Positions 1 to 12,800 of a stretch of 64,000 nt of DNA are shown here, in pieces; position 1 is the stretch's first letter; every line of letters begins with the position of its first letter. The notes below the pieces were generated by a model that was not told the DNA's origin, searched no databases, and was given only the letters and a program-made list of their open reading frames with translations. The stretch is from Corella eumyota. Lineage: Eukaryota > Chordata > Ascidiacea > Phlebobranchia > Corellidae. The translations under genes were made by a program, and so were the position numbers. The stretch is taken from NCBI GenBank assembly GCA_963082875.1, contig OY720099.1:8618001-8682000 (forward strand), written 5' to 3'.

Positions 1-2480
1 CGATAACCAAAGGATGTAATTATTGACATTATTTCATTAATCATAGCTATCTGTTTCGCCTACCATACAGTCTATTTATTTGCCTGTACGCTATGTACCT
101 TTGTATATAGAAATATAGTCTGATTACCAGCTGGTTTACGGGAAATTTTTCTTTGCTTTTAAACCTGACCTGCAAGGGTTTTTAAATTAACTGTTAAATA
201 TTTATATAGTTGTTTAAATAAAATTTATATGTAACTTAATTAATATGCTGTTATTTTTAGGCTTACCTGCCAAACACGCCCTAACTTTATTCTAGTAACA
301 CAGTTGACTGAATTCGTGTAGCTTATACCCCTTTCACGCAAGAACGAATAGTGTGGCTATAAGGTGATCTTATAACTATCTGTCTAAACAGTATAATATT
401 TTTCCTGAACTCCTTATATTTTAAGACCAAACACGCGTTGCCCCGAAATCCTAATGTGAGTGGTTACCTATTATATTCTAACACCCACAAAGTGATGGAA
501 AAACTGTTTTTCTAGCGCCAGTGACTGGTAAACAACACAATAGAAAATCAATAGCAAGATATTGGTGTATTATATATTAAATTAATAATTGAATACTATT
601 TTAAGTCTTAAAACAACAACTGTCGCTTAAACTTGCATAATAAAATTTCACGCATACTTTTGCAAATTCTATCACTAACTGTTACATAACTTATTTCTTT
701 CCATTTTTCTATGTAAAGTGACGTCGGTTTTGCGAACCATACACTTTTCTATAACATGCAATTAAAATGTGAATACCTAGAGAGATTGATTTTTACAGTT
801 GTCATACAGGCACACTGTATCACGCAGCTGCGGAAATAGCAGTTTGTTATCAGAAACGAGCGTGCCCTCCAAGCTTATTTGATCATTGCGGAAACAATGT
901 TCAGCCGACACTGCATTAACCACATACACGCAACAAAGTAGATTCATCATAGAGCTAATTGTTCATGATACTGTGGTTTTACTAGCGTTACGGTTGATTT
1001 ATAATTAATAATTTTAAAGACTACTTTTTTTTAATTTGACATTTTTTTGATAAATTAGTAGTTTTAAATTTACCATTTCGCAGAAATGACGCATTTACAG
1101 TTTTTAAATAGCATTAAAGGCTGATTAAAAAATAAAAATGCCAAATTGATTTCTGACTGTTTTACTTAGTTTTACATGCGTTACTACGTACATATATTTC
1201 TATTCCCTAATACTAATTAAACTTTATAATATTACTCTTATTAAAATTGCATTTAAAATGTCTGCATACTATATAATGCTATTTTAAACATCATAAAGGT
1301 AAAAAAGGCTTTAAGATTACATCTATTGCAAAAATCAATAACCTGTTGTCACAAAAAAAAAACAGTTGACAATTTTGTTTCGTAGGCCTAAAAAAGTGCC
1401 TGACTCAAAATGTTACGTCAAAACAAAAAAAACAGCAAACAATTAAGTTGCTATAAATTAAAACAACATTTGTTTTGTTTTTCTTGCAGCAAAAGAAATC
1501 ATTAAAATAACACATCAAAACACAAATAGTGTTGTTTACCTTAAACTAAAAAACAAAAGAACGTTTTAGGGCACATGCTTATAACATTCATGCCACGAAT
1601 CCAATCAGGCATAAATTATTTAGTAAGATATGTAACCGCGAGTAGAGCATATGCCACTTTTCCTAACATTTTAATTCTCAAATTTAGAAGCTAATATAAA
1701 TCGACTATGTTTGATTTAATTATTTCAGATTTCTAAATAGCTTTTGTGTAATTCTTAACTTTAATAAAACTGAATCGTAATATCATTTTTCTTTAAAGTA
1801 AGTTTTAAATATGGCGGTATAATACACTAATACTCAATATAAAGTACAAAGGTTACTATTAGTAATATTATGCTTTCCGACTAGTTGTCTGCTCTTTCAC
1901 AGAAAGAATGCGCATTCGTTGACAATGCTGCGTTTTTTCTCATAAGTACATAATAATCTAGTAATAAACTTGTCACCCTTTGACTTTACTAACAAAATTT
2001 TAGCAAACTATTTGTTGCTATACGGTAGGTCCTTATAAAAAGTACACCGTAATTTTATTGATTCCTTAAGACTTCCTTATTGTGTACACAATTGCAAAGC
2101 AATACGAATATATAATATTTCCTTATTCAAGGCGTGCCAACGCCTTCCACCATCAAAATGCATTTATTAAAACCATAAAAGGCGACTTGGTGTATTGAAG
2201 TGTTTAAAATTTCTATTTTAATTGTCCTTAAAATCCATGTTAAAATCCAACTGCAATTTAGTTATTTGCCTAAAATGTTTGTTACCAATTTACTTTTGGT
2301 GGTCAGGTTTGCTTACCGTTATAGGCAATTAGGAATAAAATCAAAACAAAAAAAATAATTTATTTTTCAACTTTTTTTTTTTATCTTAGCAATAAAAAAT
2401 GTTCTGGTATGTAAAACACAACTATAAGATTGTTTAAAAAACAACTACGCATATATTTAAAAAATAATATAATAAAAAAA
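1..2480. other. AT-rich flank, no gene recognised
   Basis: No open frame, exon with plausible splice sites or RNA gene could be supported on either strand. The sequence is AT-rich with scattered homopolymers. It lies downstream of BRK1, which is transcribed towards it. Confidence 0.5.
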
Positions 2481-2482
2481 CA

Positions 2483-2640
2483 AAGCCGTTAGTGTGAGAT
2501 ACAGCTCATGGTATCGGATTTTAAGCCATAAGGTTTTGAGTTCAAACTGCACTAATGCCACACTATTAGCCCTTAAGTTTAGGAATGGTGAATAGCTTAT
2601 ACGATTTACAACAGCACAATCTTTTTAAATAAAATATAAA
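2483..2640 (+). repeat. Diverged tRNA-derived SINE
   Basis: The element reads like a decayed tRNA: a GTTAGTGTG start, an A-box-like stretch, then a B-box-like GAGTTCAAACTGC near 2537. A non-tRNA tail follows that ends in an A-rich run. It resembles the better preserved SINE at 14991-15071 read on the opposite strand, which has the same start, GTTCGAGCC B box and GCCACAC end. It is not a functional tRNA. Confidence 0.55.
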
Positions 2641-2810
2641 CCTATCTTTTAAGGGGACATGAAAAAAAATACAAAAAATAAAGAAACCAACAAAAACACT
2701 TAAAATTGAAAAGAAATTTATGTTGCAATTTTATTTGGATTGGATATTTTTAGTTAACGCAAAACAAAACAAAAAACAGTTATCTACAGTAGATCAAGTT
2801 GTTTCAAATT

Positions 2811-3056
2811 TTAAGATGCTCTTTTTCCTGCAGACTCGACTCGCGCCTCAATATAATCTAACTTTTTTTCTAGTAGCATTATTTTTTCGTTAAGGATTGC
2901 TTGGCGGTATTTACAGGAGCTGTCGAACTCGTTTAAAAAGGAAGTTATTTTTCGTATGCTTCCAACCACGATTTCAATGTATTCCCGATTTGTCCAATCC
3001 TCTTGTATTTTGTCATCTCTATCTTTCCCACCCAAGCTCATAGAAATATTTGCCAT
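2811..3056 (-). CDS. BRK1: BRICK1 (HSPC300), WAVE complex subunit
   Basis: An 81-residue protein encoded in one exon. The core, with [10 protein letters not shown], a FLNEFDSSC-like stretch, LNEKI and YIEARV, matches animal BRK1 (about 75 aa), the small coiled-coil subunit of the pentameric WAVE regulatory complex. That complex drives Arp2/3-dependent branched actin at the leading edge. The variable N-terminus (about residues 1-18) is slightly longer than in vertebrates, and the rest is one heptad-rich helix. Start: the ATG at 3056 is the first in frame. On the minus strand a long pyrimidine tract (the A-run at 3103-3120 on the plus strand) and TTTTAG at about 3086-3091 form a 3' splice site about 30 bases upstream, suiting spliced-leader addition or a 5'UTR intron. 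A TTTATT (AATAAA on the minus strand) near 2730 could be the polyadenylation signal. It lies divergent to EIF3A. Confidence 0.93.
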   Translation of the reverse strand: MANISMSLGGKDRDDKIQEDWTNREYIEIVVGSIRKITSFLNEFDSSCKYRQAILNEKIMLLEKKLDYIEARVESAGKRAS

Positions 3057-3437
3057 CTTATTTTAAATCTTATGATTGTTGTAAACTAAAATTTATTTTA
3101 CATAAAAAAAAAAAAAAAAATTAAATTGGTGAAACAAAGCTTATTGATGCTGCGTACGGAGACATATTTTTAAAGCTTGCTTTTTGTTTAAAAAGAATAT
3201 TTTAAATTTTAATATACAACAATTATATATTTAATTATGTTAGCTTTCAAAATTAACTTTCTTGTTTTACTTTCTTTTAGTAAACATTACTTTCTATTAA
3301 ATTTTAAAACTTAATCTTTTGTGCCCTTAAATTAACCTAGTACATGTTGTATTGTATAAAATAGCGTAATGTTGTTGTCATATTTTATTATCGTTTTATT
3401 TTTATGCATGCTTAGTGCTTGATAAGCCTGCATAAGC

Positions 3438-3472
3438 AACCGGAAGTAGTTGTGAACGGCTTCGGTGACGTA
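3438..3472. promoter_or_regulatory. Candidate bidirectional promoter: ETS and CRE-like motifs
   Basis: ACCGGAAGT (3439-3447) is a consensus ETS/GABP site and GTGACGTA (3465-3472) a CRE-like site. They lie 18 bases apart in the 756-bp gap between the divergent BRK1 and EIF3A start codons. Both motifs are typical of housekeeping promoters in animals. That they serve both genes is inference. Confidence 0.45.
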
Positions 3473-3739
3473 TTTACTGCGGTAAAAAGTTTATTTCAAA
3501 CAAGAAGTTATGCGTGGCTGTATAAATAGAATGCAATTTTTTTAATATATATTTAAAAAATGTAATAATTACGTACTTTAAAGTATAAAATAAACAATAA
3601 TTTAAACTTTAAAAATATTTGGAAATTACAAGAAGCCTTAAGTCAATAGAAATCTTTTAAGAAGAAACCATGTCGGCACCCGTAGAAATGAGATCGCAAA
3701 CGCATGCGGGATTTTTCTTGAACACATGTTTATTTTTTC

Positions 3740-3763
3740 CTTTCTTTTATATATTTTTTGCAG
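3740..3763 (+). promoter_or_regulatory. 3' splice site upstream of the EIF3A start
   Basis: A pyrimidine-rich run ends in TTTTTTGCAG at 3763, 49 bases before the EIF3A ATG. No obvious strong donor lies upstream; GCG|GTAAAA near 3482 is the best candidate. In tunicates such orphan acceptors often take a spliced leader in trans. A 5'UTR intron is the alternative. Confidence 0.45.
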
Positions 3764-3812
3764 GGCGGTTTGGTTTCTTGCGTCGCTGTAAATCTGTAAA
3801 AACAAGGTAAAA

Positions 3813-6800
3813 ATGCCAGAATATTTTCAACGCCCCGAAAATGCTCTACGAAAAGCACATGGTAAGTTCTAGCACATATCTTTATTAAATTAGCTGATTA
3901 GAAGAAGTGGGTCCCCTGGCTTGTTGTAAATTGGTTATGTAACTCGCTGTCCTGTCCGAAGTTTCAGCGGTTCAAATCAATTGTGTTTAATTAAAGTTTT
4001 CGTTAATATTGACATTTAGTAAGTATATGTCATGCTTTTGAAAACCCTAAAATAGGCTTGTCATTATTTATATATTGATTTATATATTTGCTTTTAAACT
4101 GGTTCTGTGATAACCTGAACATACATAATCAAATGTATCAAATTCTAAATCATTTTAAATTTATTCTTTTTATTTCAATTATTGTAATTGATCCATGCAT
4201 CCAATTGATTTAGTATTTCTTTGTAGGGATCAATATATTATATTTATTTAATATATATATGTATAGCCTATATATTTTTTTTAATTTGAGGTTTTCAAAA
4301 ATAATTTTTTTTATTTATTTTTCTTGAATTATTAATTTTTAACCAGAATCATACATTTAGTTTTTACTCTTTTTTAAATAAAGTTAAAAAATAATTTATC
4401 ATCAAATTGTTTGTAGAATTTCTTGATGTTAGAAAATTAAAACCAGCTCTCGACGTGTTGATCGATGTTTTGCGAAGTAAAAAGCACCGAACCTGGCAGA
4501 AAATCCACGAGCCAATCATACGCCAGTATCTTGAACTCTGTGTAGAACTTCGCAAAAGTCAAGCAGCTAAAGAAGGACTCTACCAATACAAACTAATCTG
4601 TCAGCAGGTATGAACACACAGTTTAAAATACTGGAAATGTTTTTTTTAAATTAATTGTATATAACATTTAATATTATATGTTGATACATTCACGGGCGTT
4701 GATCCAAAAAATAATTTTAATAAATTTAGGGGTGCCATAAAGTAATAAAATCTTCACATAAAAATACCTTTTTAATGTGCTCATATTAGGTTGGACTTGA
4801 CTCTAAAATAGTCCAATGGAAGTACAATTATAACGTAGTATAAAGCACCAGACAACCGTTATTTGTTTTGCAATAATGCCAGTTTTAGACTATCTACACA
4901 CAGAATATGCTGTTTTTTTGGCGACATTTTAAGCATTTATTATCGTGAGATTTTTAGATTGCATATATACCTATCAATTTAATGCCAAAAATGCAACATT
5001 TTGCAAAAGTCCTAGGGCTGCTAAATATATTCGGGACTTAAAATTATAAATGGGGGTGAACGCACCCCCAGGATTGACAAATGTTACCTTTTTTTTTGCT
5101 GTGAAGTCAGCCCTTCTGTATCAAGGTTACATAAATGCTGAAAAACTTATTTGTTCGGAATTTTTTAGTGAATTCTTAATTAAATGTTATTAACATATTT
5201 CGATATCTAAAAATTTGTTGTAACTTGCTCATGTTATTTTTGTTATGTCATCATATTCAGGTCAACACAAAGTCTCTTGAAGATGCGGTCACTCATTACC
5301 TTGATTTGGCCGAGCAAAAGACCAAAGAGGCAAGAGAAAAGTCGGCAGAAACTGCTTTAAAAATGGTTGAGGATTTGGACATGATTGAATCTCCAGAAGG
5401 GTATTTATTTTTAATATATTTACCAAGTATTTGCAATATAACACACTTTAATAAGGATCCATGATAGCCACAATTTGTAAAATTTATCTTGATTAAAATA
5501 TTTGCTTGACGACTAAAGTACAATTTTTATATTATTTCTACTAAAGATTTTAGGTTACTAAGGTCCTTGTCGATTCTTCCTTTTACTTTATAGTCGTAAG
5601 GTTTAAAGTACAAAGTATGAAGTACAGGCCATAAAGTTCAAGTTATTCAACAATTAAACTAAAACCCGGCAATGCTTTTTGCAAAATTTTTTACTTAATA
5701 ATTTTTGTTGCAAATATTTATTCTTATTTTTATTAATTTAGGATGTTGTTGCGAGCAGTAACTGGTGAAGTCACGCAGGATAGAACAGATCGGTTATTGT
5801 TAACTCCATGGGTCAAATATTTATGGGAGAGCTACAGGCAATGTTTGGATCTTCTCCGAAATAATAATAGAGTCGAAAAGTTATACCATGCCATTGCACA
5901 AAAAGGTAGTTTTATTTTTAAAGTCTAATCATTTAATATTTTGATTTTTTTTGCGCTATAATAATATCTTGATTCCTTCTGTAAATTCCTATATGACCAA
6001 CGAGCATTTTTTCAAACAAAACCTTGAGAATAACGTTTTATTAAAATTTAGGTTAACATTTACTCAGAAAAAAAAGAGGCATTTTGTAGGGGAGGGTTAG
6101 GGCAAGCGGGGGTTATTAGAAAATGCCTTATTGTTGGTAAAATTGTATTTTCAACCTAATATACAAAGATTTAATTTTTTTTAAGGGAAATGAGCTATTT
6201 GTTTTTAATTTTTTCAGCATTCAAGTTTTGCTTAAACTACGATCGCAGAACTGAATTTCGCAAGCTATGCGACAACTTACGCAATCATGTTAAGTTAAGT
6301 GAGCAACGTCATGGGACACAAAACTTCTCTGTGAATCTCTCTAATCCAGACACTCAAGCTCTCCATCTTGAAACAAGGATCGCTCAACTGGATGCAGCTA
6401 TACAAATAGAGCTGTGGCAGGTTAGTAGTTTAAAAAAAGGTTGTAAAGGCAATCTTTCAATGTTGTTTGAAAGCTTATCTTTATATAATGGATCTTAGTA
6501 AATAATACATGTGTATGTCCAATTCAAAGATCTCTGAAATAAAAAAAGTTACAAAGGCAAATTTTTGTTGCAATTTTTAACATGAAACTACATCAACAAC
6601 AACTAAATTATAGTTTGTCATATAAATTTTTTTTAAATATTATATACATTATGGTTTTTATAGGAAGCATTTAAGGCTGTGGAAGATATTCATTACTTGA
6701 TGAACTTGTCAAAACGTCCACCTAAACCACAAACACTTGCCAACTTTAACAACAAGTTGTCATTGGTGTTTTGGAAAGCAGAAAACATGTTATTTCATGC

Positions 6801-9800
6801 TTGTACACGACATCGATTGTTTCATCTGACCAAGGATATGAAAAAGAATCCTTCTATGGATGATTTGGCTAGGTTGGTTTAATTAAAATAAAACAATTAC
6901 CTTATATTTAATTTATCTATAATGAAGCATAGTGAATGAGGTAGAAATGTACATGTGTGTCCAACTTAAAAAAAAAGATGTTTGTGGTGCACGAGTAAAT
7001 TATTATAGGCATATATTTATATTAGTTGCAAGTTGCGACCATATTACAACAATTAAAATGCAGCTAGTAAGGCAGGCAATTCACTAATAAAAGTAAAACT
7101 TTAGTGAATATATATATATATTTTTTTACTTGGATAAATTAAGCCAAATAGCAAAATTCTTTTTCTTTTATACCTCTTTCGATTTTTTAAACGGTGTTAA
7201 AATTTTTATGATTGTATATATCTAACGCATGGTGTAATTTTTTACTTATTTCTGTTTTTAAAGAATGGCTTCCATTATGTTGGTGTCTACATTGTCTATT
7301 CCGATAACCGAACAAAAACATGGTATTGGAAAGTTATTAGATATGGAGGGTGCTCTTATAGAGAAACATCTCAATCTTTCTAAGCTTCTCTCACTAGAAA
7401 GGCCACCAACACGAGCTAGTTTGATCGAGGATTTTGTAAGTTTTAAAAAAATAGTAAAAAAAGTTAAAAACTTATTTAAAAAAAATTTAAAATAAAAATT
7501 TAAAATCTCCAATGGCCAGTCAGCTTGTTTGTTACTATAACAACCAGGTGTTACGCTGTTGGTAGATCAAGTAGTTGCAAATTTTTCACTTTCAAGCAAT
7601 TGTTTTGATTGTTTTTTGTGAAACTTGCATAGAAGCATTAACGAGAGTTGACAGATTTATTAAATTTGTCTTAGTTGTTTAGTGCAACAATTTCACATAA
7701 GTTAAACTATAGAGCTTAGTGGACAATGTAAATTGATATATGAATATCATATATGTGTGTATGAACTATTCAAAAGCCATTTAAACAACTTAAATACAGG
7801 TCATGGAGCTAACTCGTTATTATATTGTTTATACCTGTGCAATTAATAGCTTGTATATAAATCTAACTAAAAAAGATATATTTTATTTAAAATAAGTTTT
7901 AATTTACTTTAATTTTAGGCATTGTTATTTGATTTACAATTTAGCTAAAGTTCAATTTGTTGCAATACGTGCCTCGTCAACTTCGTGATCTCTACCAATG
8001 GCTGGAGGTTGATTTTCATCCACTTCTTCTTAACGAGCGTATCGCGGGTGTGATTACATGGATTAAGGAACAAACAAGAGAACCTGAGTTGAAGCAATAT
8101 ATTCCATATCTACAAAACATAGTGGTTTCGAAAGTTTTGCAACAGGTACTATCTATATATAATAAAGCTTAAGTCAATGATATATGTATATGTATGTGTG
8201 TTTAATTTATAGGCCTTTAAAAAATACTATTTGTGGTGCATTAGTAAATTATCACAAACAATATTAGTCATTGCAACAATTAAAATGTAGCTTGTAGAGC
8301 AGACAACGAACTTGTATACATAATGACGCCTAATAAACGGGTGTATTTGTCAAATTTATAACAGTTTAAAATTTAAAAATATGTTGTTTATTTTCTGTGG
8401 GACTTTTCTAAAAGACAATCGAATAAGAATTGGTCAATTTTGTAAAAATTTAGTCTTAAAGGATTGTGTTTAACTACATAGTTATAATTTTTATATGTAT
8501 ATACTATAAAAATTCAGGTTTTTTATTTAGTTTCTAGTGTTTATAAATTTAATATGCACTTTTTTTAGTGCTACAATTAATGTTATAAATTAACAATAAT
8601 AAGTGTTTCCTCTAACTTTTTTACCATTTATCAGGTCTCTGAGGTTTACCAGACAATCAAGTTTTCTCGTTTGCAAAGCCTGCTGCCCTTCTACTCTCCT
8701 TTCCAGCTTGAAAGAACTATTGTTGATGCTGCTAGAAATGGACAGCTACAGGTAAGAATTTTTTAGTTTGATTTTCTTAAGCAGTCACTATCCTTGGCAA
8801 CAACTTTTTTCAGTGCTGTGTGCTAATTTGGAAATGGCTGCAAGATTATTAAAAGTTCTTACCCTGCTTTAGACTTTGTGTCTCTGGCAATTTAAAGCTT
8901 TTAACATTAATTTTAAACTTAGCTGAGAGTTGCAAGTCTTTTTTGTTCTCCTTGTAAACAAGCTAAAAATTTTATTATTTTTTTTTAAATAATAACACGA
9001 TATATAAAAAATATAAAAACTGTATTATAAAAAACCTTTTTTATCAGGTTTTATATAAATCTTTTTACAAAAATGTTCATTTTTTTATTTTAAAGTAAAA
9101 CTAGCTTAAAGTAATTAAAAGGCTTTATTATACCTGAACTGTTTTTAAAGTGTTTATATATATTAATTACTTTTAAAAGCTTGTGTAATTTATACATCGA
9201 ACCTTGGTTAATTATATTTTTTTTATCTTTTTCAAGGTACGAATTGATCACACGAAGGGGTCACTGAGTTTTGGAACTGACTTGAATGCCTCGCCACTAT
9301 ATGTTGAAGACGAATTCTTTGAAGCAAATCGTTTGCAAGCGCTACCTAGTGAGCGAGTTTCTGATAGATTTAACGCGATGTCTCGGGCCCTGCTTGTAGC
9401 TCATCAAAAGTTATATGGTAAAAATGAAGAGGTAATTTATTGGTTTTTATTTTTTAAGCTTCTTAGTCTTTTGTCTGTGTAGCTTGGACCAAAATTAGGG
9501 TCAACATTTTTTAGAAAAAGAGTTTAATAGAAATTGTTCTGTTGTCAATAAACAAGCTTTTTCAGGCATATGGTTTTTGGTCAAATGTCTATTTGGGTAA
9601 ATGATTTTTCTGGAAAACATTTAAACATTTATATTTAATGAATGACAGTAACCTAGTCTGTTGTTTTGCAAATTTTTTGAATTTTTTTTGTTATGGTCGA
9701 TAGGCTGAGATAAACAAACAACAACAAGTGGTTTTAAGTCAATATCTTAAAACTTACCGTAAGGATCATCAAGCAGTTCTGCAGCGAAAGAGAATTATCG

Positions 9801-12800
9801 AGCTAAGGAAAGAAAATTTAGAAAATCTTAACCTGGAAAAGGTTTGTAATATTTTTAGTAATATTATTTACTAAAATTTTTGTTATGCTTTAGGCTATGT
9901 GTCTTTAGCAATTTTTTATGTTTTAATATGATTGTATCAATGTATTTTTTTTTATCTTATTTTATTTTAGTTTTTATAAAATTTTGATCAAATTTTGGTG
10001 TTAAAAACTAAAATAAATTGATTTTAACAGGAGCAAAAGGAACAACAAGCAGTTATCATGCAAGAGGAAGCAGTGAAAGCAGCTGAACAACAAAGATTAG
10101 AGAAAGAACAAAAGGAGAGAGCTGCACAAAGAAGGTGAAATAATTTCTTTATAAGTTAGCTATAATGTAGTCCAGATTAAAATGACCTCTTTTGTAAAAT
10201 TTATTGTTTTATCACAAAGTTTTTAATTTTTATGAACTTTAAAATATTACATATTTTTATGCAAGTTTATCATTTATGTATATGGTTCTTAAAAATTTGG
10301 CTTTTAATTGACTTGTGTGTTCATTTGTAATAATAAATATTACCATCACAGAAAAGAGCAGGAGAAGGAAGAAAAAAGAAGAAATGCTACTGATCGTTTG
10401 GAGATGATAAGAAAAAGTGACATAGGGAAGAAAATGTTTCAAGATATCGACATCAACGTAATTTTACCTTTTAAATTTTTTTTATTAAAAATTAATTTAA
10501 CTGTAAATAAGCAGTCACTATCCTTGGCAACAACTTTTTTCAGTGCTGTGTGCTAATTTGGAAATGGCTGCAAGATTATTAAAAGTTCTTACCCTGCTTT
10601 AGACTTTGTGTCTCTGGCAATTTAAAGCTTTTAACATTAATTAAAAAAAAATTAATTAGTGTGAAATATGGTCGAGTAATGTCAGTTTATTATAATCTTT
10701 TTTTAGGATTTTGACCAAATTAATCCGGATGAGCTAATGAAAAGACAAATGGAGAAAATGGAGCAAGAAAAGAGAGGGATGCAGGATCGCCTTAAAGCTC
10801 AGGAGAAAAAGGTAAAACTTATTAAAAAAAATTTTTTTTTAGATGTTTTGGAAGAAAAAAGCTAATAATTTAGATGGTAAAATAAAAACAGTTGCTAAAT
10901 TAACCATGTCAGAATTAACCCTCTTTGTTTTTTCAATGGCCAGTCAGCTTGTTTGTTACTATGACAACCAGGTGTTACGCTGTTGGTAGATCAAGTAGTT
11001 GCAAATTTTTCACTTTCAAGCGATCGTTTTGATTGTTTTTTGGTGAAACTTGCATCGAAGCATTAACGAGAGTTGACAGATTTATTTAAATTTGTCTTAG
11101 TTGTTTAGTGCAACAAAATTTGTGTTAATTAATAGTTGACTCAATTTAATTAATTTTATTGGATTTAAAACCAAAATTGAGATTTATTATTCTTTTGGTT
11201 GTACTCTTGATATTTAAAGCTGCTAGGTATTTAAAAACATCTATTTTCTACATAAATATTAAAAGTAAAACTTAAAATAAATTTTTTTTTTTTAGGTTGA
11301 TTATTTCGAAAGAGCCAAGCGCTTGAAAGAGATTCCGTTATTGAAGAAAGCTTATGAAGATCGAAAAGTCGTGGATGCTAAACTCTGGGATGACATGGAG
11401 GAAGAAAGGGTAAATTTTATCTTTATTTTTTTAAAATTTCCCCCCTTTTAAATTATGCCCCTTTTAACCCAGCTCTAACCTGACGCCTTTCGGTTCATAG
11501 TTTTTTGCCATGACTAAACCAGACATAATTTTGTGTTTTTATTTTCAACATTTTTTTTTCGTAATAAAAATCTTTACTATTGACATTATTTTTGGTTCAG
11601 TGATGATTTCTATAGATGACGAGTCGTATTTAAATAATGACGACAAATACGAGGCATTTATCTGAGAACCTTAACAATCAATGTAAAAATTAAATTCACA
11701 AAAAATACCTTTACGAATTGTTAAAGATTTATTAAAAACAAATTTAGATCGAGACAATGAAACAGGAACAGGAACAAGCTTTAAGTCACAAGAAGAGGAT
11801 GAGGAGGATGGTGGAAGACAGGGAAGCTTTTCTCCAGCATCTTTGTAAGACTCGGCAAACTGTGTATGAGGTAAATTAATTCTAATTTTTAGATAACATT
11901 TTTTTGCATATTCTTTGATTATCTTGGCAAATTATTTTTTTTTGGTTCAGTGATGATTTCTTTAGATGACGAGTCGTATTTTAATAATGACGACAAGTAC
12001 GAGGCATTTGTCTGAGAACCTTTAAAAAATAAATATACTGTTTAAAAAAAACGCATAAAATTTTCTGTTAAATATTTTGATTCTATTTTAGGAAAAAATG
12101 GACAAATTTGAAGTGTTGTTATCAGCTGAACGAACTGCTCGCCTCCAGAAGAGAAGAGAGCAGAGAAAGGAAGACAGAAGAAGAAAATGGTTGTCGGAGA
12201 AAGAGGAAGCAGAGCAAAGGAAGAAAGACGAGGAGCTTAAAAAACGTAAGACATTTTTAACTTCAGTAAATTGTTTTACTTTATTTTTATCATGTTTTTC
12301 AATATACCAATTTATTTTGCTTTTTAGAGAAAGAAGAGGAGGAAAAACTTAAAGAGGAGGCAGAGCAAGCGGAGAAGAAGGCAGTCGAGGATAAGATGCG
12401 AGCTCTTAAGGAGCAAGAAGCAAAACAGAGAATGAGAGAGATGGAAATCGAAGCAAAATTGGAGCGGGAGAGAAGTACTCGTTATGAACCAAAAAGGTAA
12501 ATGAAAAAAAATAATAATTTAAATTTGTTTTTGGTTCAGTGATGATTTCTTTAGATGACGAGTCGTATTTAAATAATGACGACAAGTACGAGGCATTTGT
12601 CTGAGAACCTTAATAAAATTTTATCCAAATTAAATTTTCGCATTTACAATTATTAACGACAAATTTTTATTCACAAATTTAATTTTTTTAATTCACAAGT
12701 TTTGATTTGTTAGGGACCGAGAAAATGCATGGGGTCCAATAGCAGGAGAAAGAAGGGAAGATGAAGGAAACTGGAGAAGTCGGGACAACAGACCTGACAA

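Noticed and set aside
3101-3120. A-run next to single-exon BRK1 as a retrocopy poly(A) tail
   Set aside because: It lies at the 5' side of BRK1, so it cannot be its tail; it fits a polypyrimidine tract on the minus strand.
5983-6165. Possible MITE in EIF3A intron 4 with weak resemblance to intron sequence near 32860 and 38800
   Set aside because: The shared words are short and no inverted ends or target duplications could be found.
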